A stretch of 64,000 bases of DNA. Source: Aquirhabdus sp. (GTDB lineage Bacteria > Pseudomonadota > Gammaproteobacteria > Pseudomonadales > Moraxellaceae). This document shows positions 33,385 through 43,408 of this stretch, piece by piece. A program made the translations under genes and the position numbers. The DNA lies in the NCBI GenBank assembly GCA_030149815.1, contig JASLHI010000012.1, positions 1 through 64,000 of the forward strand, given 5' to 3'. The notes beneath the pieces were generated by a model. The model saw nothing but the letters and a program-made list of their open reading frames with translations. It ran no database searches and was not told the DNA's origin. The stretch's first letter is position 1, and every line of letters begins with the position of its first letter.

Positions 33385-33433
33385 ATTTGCAATACTCGGC
33401 ATAAAATTTCGTGATTACGATGAAAGATCGTAA

Positions 33434-33796
33434 ATGAACTTACAAAACTTGGAATATGTGATTGCTGTACGTGAACTTGAATTAGATCATGATCAAAAAA
33501 TTACTATCAAAATTGGTAAGCCAGAGATTTATCCTGAAGCCGATCATCATTATTGTCCTTATCAAATTTTAGGCATAGGAAAAGAATCTATTAGATATGC
33601 CAATGGCGTGGATAGTGTACAGGCTTTACTCTTAGCTTTATCTAAAATTGGTATAGAACTTTATACCAGTGATGAAGTAAAGACGGGAAAATTAAAATGG
33701 CTTGGGATGACAGATCTCGGATTTCCACTACCTGAATCGATAAAAGATTTAATCCCTGCACAAGACCTTAGCCAAAAATCTAATTTCTTTTTCTAA
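33434..33796 (+). CDS. Hypothetical protein, DUF6968-like
   Basis: A 120 aa soluble protein. The parts ITIKIGKPEIYPE, HYCPYQILGIGKESIRYANGVDSVQALLLAL and IGIELYT resemble small proteins grouped as DUF6968, judged from memory. It has no signal peptide or transmembrane segment. It starts 50 bases after atuR and could be carried on its transcript, but nothing links the two functionally. Function unknown. Confidence 0.6.
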   Translation: MNLQNLEYVIAVRELELDHDQKITIKIGKPEIYPEADHHYCPYQILGIGKESIRYANGVDSVQALLLALSKIGIELYTSDEVKTGKLKWLGMTDLGFPLPESIKDLIPAQDLSQKSNFFF

Positions 33797-33847
33797 AAAA
33801 TTCTCAAAAGCGCATTTCATGGTAGATTTTAATCAACCAACTTTTCG

Positions 33848-34393
33848 ATGAAATACATGAAATCACAACACATCGAACTGATTACCCTATCTCTTTCTCA
33901 CTGCGAAGAACTCATTCGTTACGCCCAAGAACCCACGCTGTGGACTTGGTGGCTACGTCGCCCACCAACTCATCTCGCCCAAATGCAGCAAGAAGTACAA
34001 ACCGCACTAGATCAGCAACAGCAAGGTACTCGCATTGCTTACGCAATCAAACATATCGAGCGGCAAGAACTCATCGGCAGTACATCATTTCTCAATATCA
34101 ATGAAGCTCACAAAACCATCGAAATTGGCGGGACTTGGCTAGGGCTACCTTTTCAAAAGTCAGGCATAAATCGCGAATGTAAAATCCTACTCATCAACTT
34201 TGCGTTCAATCAATTAAACATGAATCGTGTGGTTTTACAGACGGATGAACTCAACGTGAGGTCACGTCGAGCAATTGAAAAACTTGGGGCAAAATTTGAA
34301 GGCATTTTACGCCATGACCGAATCGTTTGGGATGGTCGGATTCGGTCGTCAGCGTCGTATAGTATTTTGCGAGATGAGTGGGCTGAAAGATGA
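33848..34393 (+). CDS. GNAT-family N-acetyltransferase (RimJ/RimL type)
   Basis: A 181 aa acetyltransferase of the ribosomal-protein/small-molecule branch. The acetyl-CoA binding region follows EIGGTWLGLPFQKSGINRECKILLINFAFNQ, and VVLQTDELNVRSRRAIEKLGAKFEG is the typical end motif. The usual Q/RxxGxG/A site reads QKSGIN, so Gly at the third position of the loop is replaced by Asn. The substrate is unknown. It may start at Met4. Confidence 0.88.
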   Translation: MKYMKSQHIELITLSLSHCEELIRYAQEPTLWTWWLRRPPTHLAQMQQEVQTALDQQQQGTRIAYAIKHIERQELIGSTSFLNINEAHKTIEIGGTWLGLPFQKSGINRECKILLINFAFNQLNMNRVVLQTDELNVRSRRAIEKLGAKFEGILRHDRIVWDGRIRSSASYSILRDEWAER

Positions 34394-34411
34394 ATGAAAC
34401 GAGGCGAAAAC

Positions 34412-35368
34412 CTAAGCCAACGTCAAATTCACCACATCCAATCGTTTCTCATCTACCGAACAAGTATCTTCCTTCACATCAGCTTTCAGTGACTCAAAAT
34501 CAAACAATTCACGATCAGCCAATTGTGATGGATGCACGCTCTGTAACGCCGTAAAAATACTTGCCAAGCGCTTCGGATGCTCAATATCCCAATCGCGCAG
34601 CATATTATTGACCACAGCGCGCTGTAAGTTTGCTTGTGTACCACACAAATTACACGGAATGATTGGAAACTGACTTTGAGTGGCGTATTTGATAATGTCC
34701 TTTTCCGCAACATAAGCGAGCGGACGAATCACAATATTACGCCCGTCATCAGATTTCAATTTCGGCGGCATCGCCTTCAGCGTCCCCCCATGGAAGAGAT
34801 TCAGGAAAAACGTCGCCATGATGTCGTCACGATGATGACCAAGCGCAACTTTGGTCGCGCCAATTTCTTGAGCAAAACCATACAGAGAACCACGACGTAA
34901 ACGAGAACACACCGCACAAAAGGTTTTCCCTTCAGGGGTTAACTCTTTCACGATGCTGTAAGTATCTTTTTCCAAAATGTAATACGGAATGTTACGACGT
35001 GAGAGATACTCAGGCAAAATATGTTCTGGAAAGTCAGGCTGCTTCTGATCCAGATTAACCGCAACAATATCAAAGCGAATCGGCGCAATCGCTTGTAGCA
35101 TGAGCAGAATATCCAGCATGGTATAGCTGTCTTTACCACCCGACACGCAAACCATAATCTTATCACCGTCTTCGATCATATTAAAATCTTTGATCGCCTC
35201 ACCGACTTGTTTGCGAATCTTCTTTTGTAGCTTCAAAAACGCAGTCGTTTTGGGTGCATCAGGATTGAAGAAAGGCTGGCGCGAATACTCTTCGATTGCT
35301 ACATCTAAATCATCGTCCAAGCTATCTTCCAATTTAGCTGAATAATCAGCTGCAAAATCATCACTCAT
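34412..35368 (-). CDS. ttcA: tRNA 2-thiocytidine(32) synthetase
   Basis: A 318 aa ATP-dependent enzyme that thiolates cytidine 32 in tRNA using a [4Fe-4S] cluster. The PP-loop SGGKDS (about residues 73-78) binds ATP. Two cysteine pairs, CAVCSRLRRG and CNLCGTQ, hold the iron-sulfur cluster. The motif ALGHHRDDIMATFFLNLFHGG is conserved. ATG at 35368 is preferred over an in-frame GTG one codon earlier. It is convergent with the GNAT gene. Confidence 0.95.
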   Translation of the reverse strand: MSDDFAADYSAKLEDSLDDDLDVAIEEYSRQPFFNPDAPKTTAFLKLQKKIRKQVGEAIKDFNMIEDGDKIMVCVSGGKDSYTMLDILLMLQAIAPIRFDIVAVNLDQKQPDFPEHILPEYLSRRNIPYYILEKDTYSIVKELTPEGKTFCAVCSRLRRGSLYGFAQEIGATKVALGHHRDDIMATFFLNLFHGGTLKAMPPKLKSDDGRNIVIRPLAYVAEKDIIKYATQSQFPIIPCNLCGTQANLQRAVVNNMLRDWDIEHPKRLASIFTALQSVHPSQLADRELFDFESLKADVKEDTCSVDEKRLDVVNLTLA

Positions 35369-35572
35369 CACACACCCATATCCAGCTTATTTAATTCATC
35401 ATTTATATTTTACCGAAGTTTAAAGTCCATCATCAATCACTCACTCACGACTCCTTTCAAATATCAGTTGCAGTGTGCTACGCACTCAAGTAAATTCCAG
35501 AGTAAGTAAAGAATTTAATTGATTAAATAACTAACCTAATAATTTTCACGCCTCAATGGAATTCAGGACGCG

Positions 35573-36865
35573 ATGACACAATATATGGACACAACAAATC
35601 AAATACTTTGGAAAAACTGGTCTGGCCTACAACAATCAAATCCTACTCAATTTGTAAAGCCCACTGACGTTACAGAACTCCGCCAAACCATACGCCAAGC
35701 TCAAAAATGTCGCGTGGTCGGCGCAGGTCATTCGTTTAGCTCATTGGTTTGTACTGATGACACATTAATTTCACTCGACTCATTAACGGGTTTAGTTCGC
35801 CATGATAAAGAGCTCAATCAGGCAACCATACAAGCAGGGACGCGGTTAAAAAACTTCGGGGTAATCCTTGATCCAATCGACCAAGCACTGTTGAATCAAG
35901 GCGACATTGATGAGCAAAGTCTTGCTGGCGCAGTATCTACGGGGACACATGGCACTGGAACAAGTCTGACTTGTTTATCTGGTTTCGTTAAAGGCTTTCA
36001 GTTAGTCACAGCAAATGGCGAAATTCTCGAATGTAATCCCACTCAAAACAGCACTATTTTTGAAGCAGGTAGAGTGTCACTTGGAAGTTTTGGTGTGCTT
36101 AGTCAAATCACCATGCAAAACCAACCCCGTTACCGCTTAAAAGAACACATCCAGTTGACCCCACTGAAAGATATCTTGAGCCACATGAATCAGTGGAAAA
36201 CTGAACATCGTCATATCGAATGCATGGTCTTTGTCCACGCACAAGATGCCATTTTAAAAACACTAGATCCAACTGATGAAGGAATCAAAACCCTCCCCGC
36301 ACCATGGCCATCAGATGATACTTTATTGACTATATTTTCTGAAATTGCCAGAAAAACACCATACCTGAACCCTTATGTACAAAAATTACTCGGCGCATTT
36401 ATCAAACCAACCACACGAGTAGACTGGTCATCCGTAATTTTTCCAAGTGTGCGAGAAACTCGTTTTAATGAAATGGAATATCAAATTCCTGCCGAAAGAG
36501 GCTTAGAATGTCTAGCCGAAATCGTCGATGCTTTGCGCAAGCATAAAGCACCCGTTTTTTTCCCGATTGAATATCGCTATGTCAAAGCTGATGACATTTG
36601 GCTCAGTCCATTTTATCAGCAAGATTGTGCCTCGATTTCAGTGCATCAATACCACAAGCAAGATTGTCGCGAAATTTTTAAAATCGTTGAACCGATTTTC
36701 TGGAAATATGGCGGACGTCCTCATTGGGGGAAAATGCATACTTTAACTGCAAACGAGTTGAAAATACTTTATCCACGTTGGTATGATTTTTTAGCATTAC
36801 GACAGGAACTTGACCCTCAGCAAAAATGGATTAACTCACATTTAGAATCATTATTTTTTACTTAA
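35573..36865 (+). CDS. FAD-linked L-gulono/D-arabinono-1,4-lactone oxidase-like protein
   Basis: A 430 aa flavoprotein of the aldonolactone oxidase family. The N-terminal FAD-binding (PP/vanillyl-alcohol oxidase type) domain has VVGAGHSFSSLV and GAVSTGTHGTG; the His of GTHGTG is conserved. The C-terminal ALO domain ends with RPHWGKMHTL and LDPQQKW, typical of the family. The substrate is uncertain; bacterial members oxidise aldonolactones or sugar alcohols. AGGA lies close before the ATG. A PLP-enzyme gene follows by 31 bases, likely the same transcript. Confidence 0.9.
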   Translation: MTQYMDTTNQILWKNWSGLQQSNPTQFVKPTDVTELRQTIRQAQKCRVVGAGHSFSSLVCTDDTLISLDSLTGLVRHDKELNQATIQAGTRLKNFGVILDPIDQALLNQGDIDEQSLAGAVSTGTHGTGTSLTCLSGFVKGFQLVTANGEILECNPTQNSTIFEAGRVSLGSFGVLSQITMQNQPRYRLKEHIQLTPLKDILSHMNQWKTEHRHIECMVFVHAQDAILKTLDPTDEGIKTLPAPWPSDDTLLTIFSEIARKTPYLNPYVQKLLGAFIKPTTRVDWSSVIFPSVRETRFNEMEYQIPAERGLECLAEIVDALRKHKAPVFFPIEYRYVKADDIWLSPFYQQDCASISVHQYHKQDCREIFKIVEPIFWKYGGRPHWGKMHTLTANELKILYPRWYDFLALRQELDPQQKWINSHLESLFFT

Positions 36866-36896
36866 TTTCTTTGGCTAAAAAAAGGATAACAAAGCC

Positions 36897-38051
36897 ATGT
36901 TTAATTATTTTAGAATACTCAGTAAGGACTTACAGCAAGCAAACTTCACTTTACCAACGCTCATTGTTGATCATGCTCGATTAGATGTAAATCTGGCACA
37001 AATCAAACTGATGCTTCCTTCTACGGCACAACCACGATTGGTTGTAAAATCACTCGCCTCCATCGAGTTACTCAAATATATTGCCAAAGATCTAAATTGT
37101 AATCGGTTCATGGTTTTCCATTTGCCTCATATTGCACTCATTGTAAACACCTTTCCTCAAGCTGATATTTTGCTTGGAAAACCCATGCCCGTAAAAGCCA
37201 TGCAACTTTTTTACGAACAACATAAAGATACAGCACAGGCACGCATTCAATGGTTAGTTGACAGTCTTGATCGATTGCAACAATGTTTAGACTTGGCAAA
37301 AAAAATAGAATTAAAGCAATTGGTGAGTATCGAACTGGATATCGGCTTACATCGTGGCGGAATTCAAGATTTAGAGCATTTTCGGGAATTATTAAAACTC
37401 ATTCAAGACAATCCCAAACATCTACAATTGAGCGGATTTATGGGCTATGACGCTCATGTGGGTAAAATTCCAAAACTCATTAAATCCGTAGAAAAGACCT
37501 ACGAACAATCTCAAGCACAATATCAAAAATATATCTCTTGTCTAAGTAACGAATTTTCGAGCCTCAATACTCCAAACCTTTGTTTTAATGGCGCAGGAAG
37601 TCCAACTTTCAGTCTGCATACTAAACACAGTGTTTGTAATGATCTCTCTTTTGGTTCAATGCTATTAAAACCATTAGATTTTGATATCCCCACTTTAGTC
37701 GACTTTCAGTCAGCCTTATGGATTGCAACACCCGTTCTCAAAAAACTACCGATTACTCAAATTCCGGGATTAGAACTCCTCGATAATGCGCCACATCATA
37801 AGAATGCACTCTTTGTTTATGGTGGGAATTGGATGGCAGATTATGTTTACCCTGAAGGAACTCAAACAAACGTACTCTATGGTCGAAGCAGCAACCAAGA
37901 ACTGATCAATGTCTCGAAATCATCAGATATCCAAATCGATGATTTCGTCTTTCTACAGCCCACTCAAAGCGAGGCCGTGATTAGCCAATTTGAACAGATC
38001 TGGCTGTATCGTGGACAACACTTCACACCGTGGAATACATTCATGGCGTAA
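36897..38051 (+). CDS. PLP-dependent D-threonine aldolase / alanine racemase-N fold protein
   Basis: A 384 aa protein of the DSD1/D-threonine aldolase type. The N-terminal TIM-barrel segment contains TLIVDHARLDVNL and RLVVKSLAS, whose Lys is at the PLP Schiff-base position. ELDIGLHRGG and FMGYDAHVG follow. The C-terminal beta domain ends near QFEQIWLYRGQHF. Family members cleave D-3-hydroxyamino acids or dehydrate D-serine. It is paired with the lactone oxidase gene. Canonical family members bind Mn2+ or Zn2+ via a His and a Cys/Asp near the C-terminus; I did not identify them confidently. Confidence 0.85.
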   Translation: MFNYFRILSKDLQQANFTLPTLIVDHARLDVNLAQIKLMLPSTAQPRLVVKSLASIELLKYIAKDLNCNRFMVFHLPHIALIVNTFPQADILLGKPMPVKAMQLFYEQHKDTAQARIQWLVDSLDRLQQCLDLAKKIELKQLVSIELDIGLHRGGIQDLEHFRELLKLIQDNPKHLQLSGFMGYDAHVGKIPKLIKSVEKTYEQSQAQYQKYISCLSNEFSSLNTPNLCFNGAGSPTFSLHTKHSVCNDLSFGSMLLKPLDFDIPTLVDFQSALWIATPVLKKLPITQIPGLELLDNAPHHKNALFVYGGNWMADYVYPEGTQTNVLYGRSSNQELINVSKSSDIQIDDFVFLQPTQSEAVISQFEQIWLYRGQHFTPWNTFMA

Positions 38052-38244
38052 GTGATTAATCCAATGCCACGTATAGATTTTATGTTCATCTTTAATAAGC
38101 TTACATTTCTTTGATTCTTTCTACTTTTTATTATTTTTAATACACTTTGCAAAACACGACGATGCGCAAAATGACCACGTTTCTGATCATTTCGCACAAT
38201 CTTCATGACCTTCAATCACAACGTCAAATCAGGCTTATAGGCTA

Positions 38245-41200
38245 TTAAAATGGCAAGACCGTTGATATCCCGATCTGCCCACCTGTACTGTAAGAGCTAC
38301 TCGTCACCCCACCATCTAATGACCAATTGCCGCTTTCGCTAGTATGACGCAACGTCACGCCAACCGCATTTTGACCACCATAAGTACCACCACCTAAACG
38401 CAATGACGTACGACCCGGAACAGATGCCGCTGGTTGTAACGCCAAAGCTGCCGCCGCTGCTGCATTGGCTCGATCACCGACCCTATTGATTTGATAGCTA
38501 AGGTCAGCATTGGTAGCGTTCAACTGATTGAGATTAACAGCATCAGTACCTTGCGTTGCTGGAGCAACGTTGGTGATTTGACGCTCACTACCCGCCGAAC
38601 CAACAGATACAGTGTTATCACGTGTTGTTGTAGAACCTTGGCCCAATGCCACTGAGTTACTATTTGTGGCGCTACTGTTAGCACCCAATGCAGTTGAGTT
38701 ATTACCACTAGCAATCGCATTATTCCCCAGCGCGACCGTCGGATCTGCAATCGCTTTCGCCCCCGCCCCAATCGCAACAGAACCTGCGTGACTTGCACTT
38801 GCGCCTGAGCCAATCGCAATCGTATCTGTATCGCTGGCATTTGCGTTTGTACCAAAGGCGATCGAATTATTACTTGATGCATGCGCACCAGCACCGATGG
38901 CAACTGCATCTGAACCTGTTGCAGAAGAATCGCTATGCGCAGTGTTATTAATCCGCATACCGATCACACCCGTATTCTGAATCGTTGATACAGCGGTGCT
39001 CACAGAACTTAGGCTTGTACTCATGGATGACACCGTTGAATTTGTACTACTTAGACCACTGCTTACTGCTGAAACTGATGTCGTCGTCGTACTTAAACCA
39101 CTAGATATTGAAGAAATGACGCTGCTTGAATTAGCAATATTTGTCGTCAGTGAACTTAAATTACTACTGATTGAAGACACAGATGCGTTCGTGCTACTTA
39201 ATCCACTGGAGACTGATGAGACCACAGTATTGGTAATACTTAAACCACTGCTGATGGAAGATACAGCTGAGTTGGTATTGCTTAATCCATTGCTAATCGA
39301 TGATACAGAGGTATTAGTATCACTTAATCCACTGCTAATTGATGAAACAGTTGCATTAGTACTACTTAGACCACTGCTAATTGAAGACACTGTCGAATTT
39401 GTATTACTTAATCCACCACTTATTGACGATACTGTTGAATTAGTATTATTCAAACCACTACTAATCGATGAAACACTTGAGTTGGTATTATTTAATCCAC
39501 TACTAATCGCAGATACAGACGTGTTAGTTGCAAAAAGTTGAGAACCATTCACGGCATCGGTTGAGCTTGCCGTGAGTTGACCTGCAGCTACATGAGTAAT
39601 TTGTCGTTCATTGCCCACAGAACCGACAGAGACCAGTCCGACTGGACTCGAACCCGCAAAACCTGCAACAGGAACAGCTAGCCCATCGGAGGAGTTATTA
39701 CCCAAAATCACATTATTATTGTTATTGGCTGTGACATTGTTGCCGATGACAAAAATATTGTTACCACCAATCGTGTTGTTATTACCTAGTGCATATGAAC
39801 CATTCCCAGTGATGACATTCGGATCTCCAATGGCACCACTATGTGTACCACTCACGTTGTTTCCAACTCCAATCGCTAGACTGCTTGCACCTGACGCAAT
39901 TGAACCATCACCCAGCGCAAGTGAGCTGCCTCCTGTCGCTGATGCACCATGCCCGATTGCTGTATCGTTGGTTGCGACGCCGCCACTAATTCCAGCCACA
40001 GTACCAGTACCGATAGCAACATCGTTGTCATTGTATGCCGTCGCTGAACTAGTCGTTGTTCCTGCGCCGCCGATTGCCACCGCTGCGATCCCTGTTGCTG
40101 TTGCACCAGGACTACCAGATGTCGTATCGCCACTGCCCAGTGCAACGGCGTTCGCCTGATTGGCGTAGGCATGTGCACCACTGGCGAATGCTCCATCTGC
40201 CGCTGCTGATGCGCTGCCGATTGCACTCGCATCTACACCGACAGCATCAGCATACGCACCTATCGCTGTCGCATTCACATTTAATGCGCGTGAGCCAATC
40301 CCAACAGCTGTAGATCCCCCAGATAATGCGAGCGCTCCATCACCGCCTGCAAATGAAGAGCCTCCTTTCGCCTGCGCACCATTACCGATTGCAGTATTGT
40401 TCGTATCGCTGCCACCTGAAACACCCGCAACAGTGTTGGTTCCAAAGGCAATGTCATTGGTCCCATAGGCTTTAGCAGTATTGCCTATTGCACTAGACGA
40501 AAATCCAGCCGCATTCGCGGTATCACCACCAGCAAACGAACTTCCGCCTGTTGCAGAAGCACTATGACCAATCGCAGTATCACTGGTCACAGTCCCACCA
40601 GAAACCCCTGATACAGCAGAAGTTCCGATCGAAATATCATGTAAATTATACGCTTTAGCAATTGTTCCAAAAGCATTGCTATCAACGCCTGCAGCTAGAG
40701 CCGATGCACCAATGGCATTAGATAAATCTCCCGTTGCTTTAGTTTGTTGACCAATAGCATTCGCAGTATTGCCGCTTGCGCTAGATGAATTACCAAAAAC
40801 ATTTGAATTAGAATTTGCATTCGCGGAAGTACCAAAAGCATTTCCCGAAGCACTTGCTGTTGCACTATGACCAAAAGCATTGCCTGAAGCACCCGCTGTA
40901 GCACTATCACCAATTGCATTAGCATCAGTTCCATTGGCTACGGCATTAAAGCCAATCGCATTGGATAAATCACCATTGGCTGTTGCTGCCTGCCCCATGG
41001 CATTGGACACAACGCCGTTAGCAACCGCACTCGCACCAATCGCGTTGGACGTACTTCCGACCGCTTTAGCTCCGCTACCAATAGCAGTATCTGACTCATT
41101 GCTTGCAACAGCACCAGAACCAATGGCGATTGCCTGATGACCACTCGATTTGGCACTAGAACCCAGTGCAACTGATGTAGAACCGCTCGATGCACTTAGA

Positions 41201-42090
41201 AAACCTAATGATGTCGAATCAATACCACTTGCTGTAGCACCATCACCTCCAGCAAATGAACTGCCCCCTGTTGCAGATGCCTTATTACCTATTGCAATAT
41301 CATTTACATTGAATGATGCACCGCCAGATACCCCAGCAACAGCATTAGTACCAAATGCAATATCATTGGCATTATAAGCACGGCTACCTGTACCAAAAGC
41401 ATTTGCATTGCTCCCACCCAGAACTTGTGCATTCCAACCGATGGCATTTGAGAACGCAGTATTGAATACAGTTGCGGTACCTAATGCGATGGAATAGTCG
41501 GATGACGCACTAGCTCCTTGACCAATGGCAATAGCACGCGTCCCTGTAGCAGAAGCAATCGAACCTATCGCTACAGACCAAAGTCCGCTAGCAGTTGCAA
41601 GATCACCTCCAGCAAATGAATATCCTCCTATAGCCTGTGCCCCATAACCAATCGCCGTATTCCAATACGCTGTTGGCGCTCCAGATGCTCCTGCTATTGC
41701 ATTCAGTCCAATCGCTACATCATTATCATTACTTGTAGTCGCTCCACTCCCTATGGCTATAGAATTGACTCCACCCGCAGCAGCACTCGTTCCCGTACCA
41801 GTACCCGTATTTGAACCTATCGCAAGCCCACCCGTTGCATTCGCTGTATCACCTATATTTGCCGCATAATTGGCATAGACCATATTCGCCTGCAAACAAC
41901 ATAAACCAACTGCGACTGAGAGCAAGGATCTACGTAGCATTACTCCTTGAGTATCAGCTTGTCGTTCATGCATATCATTGGTAGTTGTTACAGTAGAATG
42001 GCGATCTTTACCGCTAGCCTTGCTAATTTCGGATACTGCAATCCAAGTACTATGTGCTTTACTCCAGATCACTCGATAAATTTTATTCAT
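38245..42090 (-). CDS. YadA-like trimeric autotransporter adhesin
   Basis: A 1281 aa surface adhesin exported by the type Vc route. Residues 1-26 (MNKIYRVIWSKAHSTWIAVS) are an extended signal-peptide region (ESPR), with the hydrophobic signal at about 53-74. The passenger head (residues 75-800) is made of SxAIGxxAxA left-handed roll repeats. A stalk with about a dozen near-14-residue SSISSGLSNTNSTV coiled-coil units follows, then a second short head, and a YadA anchor (last 75 residues, SLRLGGGTYGGQNAVGV to VLPF). Five about 50-residue blocks (TAIGxxAxAxGGSSFAGGD) recur in the head. There is no stop codon or frame break. Confidence 0.95.
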   Translation of the reverse strand: MNKIYRVIWSKAHSTWIAVSEISKASGKDRHSTVTTTNDMHERQADTQGVMLRRSLLSVAVGLCCLQANMVYANYAANIGDTANATGGLAIGSNTGTGTGTSAAAGGVNSIAIGSGATTSNDNDVAIGLNAIAGASGAPTAYWNTAIGYGAQAIGGYSFAGGDLATASGLWSVAIGSIASATGTRAIAIGQGASASSDYSIALGTATVFNTAFSNAIGWNAQVLGGSNANAFGTGSRAYNANDIAFGTNAVAGVSGGASFNVNDIAIGNKASATGGSSFAGGDGATASGIDSTSLGFLSASSGSTSVALGSSAKSSGHQAIAIGSGAVASNESDTAIGSGAKAVGSTSNAIGASAVANGVVSNAMGQAATANGDLSNAIGFNAVANGTDANAIGDSATAGASGNAFGHSATASASGNAFGTSANANSNSNVFGNSSSASGNTANAIGQQTKATGDLSNAIGASALAAGVDSNAFGTIAKAYNLHDISIGTSAVSGVSGGTVTSDTAIGHSASATGGSSFAGGDTANAAGFSSSAIGNTAKAYGTNDIAFGTNTVAGVSGGSDTNNTAIGNGAQAKGGSSFAGGDGALALSGGSTAVGIGSRALNVNATAIGAYADAVGVDASAIGSASAAADGAFASGAHAYANQANAVALGSGDTTSGSPGATATGIAAVAIGGAGTTTSSATAYNDNDVAIGTGTVAGISGGVATNDTAIGHGASATGGSSLALGDGSIASGASSLAIGVGNNVSGTHSGAIGDPNVITGNGSYALGNNNTIGGNNIFVIGNNVTANNNNNVILGNNSSDGLAVPVAGFAGSSPVGLVSVGSVGNERQITHVAAGQLTASSTDAVNGSQLFATNTSVSAISSGLNNTNSSVSSISSGLNNTNSTVSSISGGLSNTNSTVSSISSGLSSTNATVSSISSGLSDTNTSVSSISNGLSNTNSAVSSISSGLSITNTVVSSVSSGLSSTNASVSSISSNLSSLTTNIANSSSVISSISSGLSTTTTSVSAVSSGLSSTNSTVSSMSTSLSSVSTAVSTIQNTGVIGMRINNTAHSDSSATGSDAVAIGAGAHASSNNSIAFGTNANASDTDTIAIGSGASASHAGSVAIGAGAKAIADPTVALGNNAIASGNNSTALGANSSATNSNSVALGQGSTTTRDNTVSVGSAGSERQITNVAPATQGTDAVNLNQLNATNADLSYQINRVGDRANAAAAAALALQPAASVPGRTSLRLGGGTYGGQNAVGVTLRHTSESGNWSLDGGVTSSSYSTGGQIGISTVLPF
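38990..39535 (-). repeat. 42 bp-type tandem repeat coding the adhesin stalk
   Basis: About a dozen degenerate 42 bp units (14 codons, SSISSGLSNTNSTV pattern) lie in frame inside the adhesin gene. Unit length is a multiple of three, so unit gain or loss would keep the frame. Confidence 0.8.
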
Positions 42091-42632
42091 GACGCAATCC
42101 TCTTTTTGATTTAACTTGCGACAAGCTTTACTTCTTTTAAAATTTATTTTTTATCAGAACCTAAAACAGGTCACACTTATTTATAGCTTTATGCAATACA
42201 CCTCGGATAAACACCAGAAATGTATTTACAAAGAATTTAATTAAAATTATGAGTCGACTCTAATCCTATACAAACAAAAAAACAATAACAATAAATTATA
42301 TTAATATTCAAATACTTAAAAACATGTATAAAAAAGTTAACTTTTTTTAACACCATCTCTTACCTTTTTGTATATTTCATGTATATTACAGATACTGAGT
42401 GCTAATTCACGCTTTTTGGAATATGGAATGTGCATAAAGTCGAACAGCACGAAGCTGTTTTGAAAGGGAATAAATAAGTATTAAAAAACGGACTCTTACA
42501 ATAAGTGGAGCTTAAAAAGCTTCCTACCTAATAGGTACGTTTTTAGTACTTTTTAATCCAAATACAATCTGGACATAGACTCTTATTAATCCAATAGAGC
42601 CTATTCATTTTATGGAAAAATAGGAAATTATT
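42091..42632. other. Long AT-rich region between adhesin and OmpW-like porin
   Basis: A 542 base gap between divergent surface-protein genes. It is very AT-rich (many TTT/AAA runs, TTAACTTTTTTTAAC at about 42333). Three hairpins were noted: AACAGC/GCTGTT at 42443-42459, GGAGCTT/AAGCTTCC at 42507-42524, and TACCTA/TAGGTA at 42525-42537. No ORF is supported. It should contain both promoters and could hold an RNA gene, but nothing definite supports one. Confidence 0.5.
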
Positions 42633-43232
42633 ATGAAAAAATCACTATTAGCCATCGTCGTATTATGCTGTGCAGGATTGACTCACGCAGAATCTCCTTG
42701 GACTGTCAAAGTTGGATTCTCTGATGTTATTCCTAAAGGTGATGGCGGAACATTAGCTGGGTTTCATGCATCAACCTCAAATAATGTGCAATTTACACCA
42801 TCGATTGAGTACGCCCTAAATCCCAATCTGTCTGCGGAAGTACTCCTCGCCACACCCTTCACCCATAACGTTTATTTAGACGGTACAAAAGTTGCCAGTT
42901 TTAAAGACTTACCGCCAACTGTATCGCTTAAATATAGCTTCCCAAGCTACAACGGCTTCAAACCTTATTTTGGGTTAGGACTCAATTACACTTTGCTCTG
43001 GGGTGAAAAAGCTTATGGTCCATTAACTGGCTCAAAACCACATGGAGACAACTCCATGGGTATGGCTGGACTCATCGGGGTACAATATGATATTCCAAAC
43101 ACACCTTATGGTGTTGCTCTGGATATTCGCAAAGTTGATATTGTCAGCAAAATGAAAGTCAACGGATCTAAAGTCGGAGATCTCATCGTTGACCCTTGGG
43201 TCGTCGGTCTGAGCGGCTCATACAAATTCTAA
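42633..43232 (+). CDS. OmpW family outer-membrane protein
   Basis: A 199 aa porin-like protein. The signal peptide is residues 1-19 (cleavage after LTHA). The mature part shows an 8-strand beta-barrel pattern, with SPWTVKVGFSDVIPKG, VQFTPSIEYALNPNLSAEVLLATPF and FKPYFGLGLNYTLLW, and ends in Phe (GLSGSYKF), as needed for BAM assembly. OmpW forms a hydrophobic channel for small molecules. AGGAAA lies before the ATG. Single gene. Confidence 0.93.
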   Translation: MKKSLLAIVVLCCAGLTHAESPWTVKVGFSDVIPKGDGGTLAGFHASTSNNVQFTPSIEYALNPNLSAEVLLATPFTHNVYLDGTKVASFKDLPPTVSLKYSFPSYNGFKPYFGLGLNYTLLWGEKAYGPLTGSKPHGDNSMGMAGLIGVQYDIPNTPYGVALDIRKVDIVSKMKVNGSKVGDLIVDPWVVGLSGSYKF

Positions 43233-43341
43233 GAATATCTAAACTTTTCGCAGCGCCTTGAAAAACAGGTCGCTGCAACATTCATCCTCAAAACTATCCC
43301 CCTAATCCTCAAGATTGATCACGATACCCACCTGCAAGACC

Positions 43342-43370
43342 TTGTTGTAAACAGCCGCATACGGCATAAT
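43342..43370 (+). promoter_or_regulatory. Putative aspS promoter
   Basis: TTGTTG (43342-43347) and CATAAT (43365-43370) are separated by 17 bases. The -10 is 39 bases before the aspS start. Confidence 0.55.
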
Positions 43371-43408
43371 CTTGCCCTTTATAGAATTCGTTGGAAATTA
43401 CTTACGCC

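Noticed and set aside
38990..39535. Regular repeats that could suggest a CRISPR array.
   Set aside because: The repeats are in-frame, variable 42 bp coding units of the adhesin stalk, with no unique spacers or cas genes.
38996..40159. Long ORFs on the + strand opposite the trimeric autotransporter.
   Set aside because: They are antisense frames of repetitive coding sequence with repeated LLIDDT- and PLPSA-type residues and no ribosome sites.
43246..43279. GCAGCG/CGCTGC hairpin after the OmpW-like gene.
   Set aside because: The stem is short and no T run follows, so it is too weak to call as a terminator.
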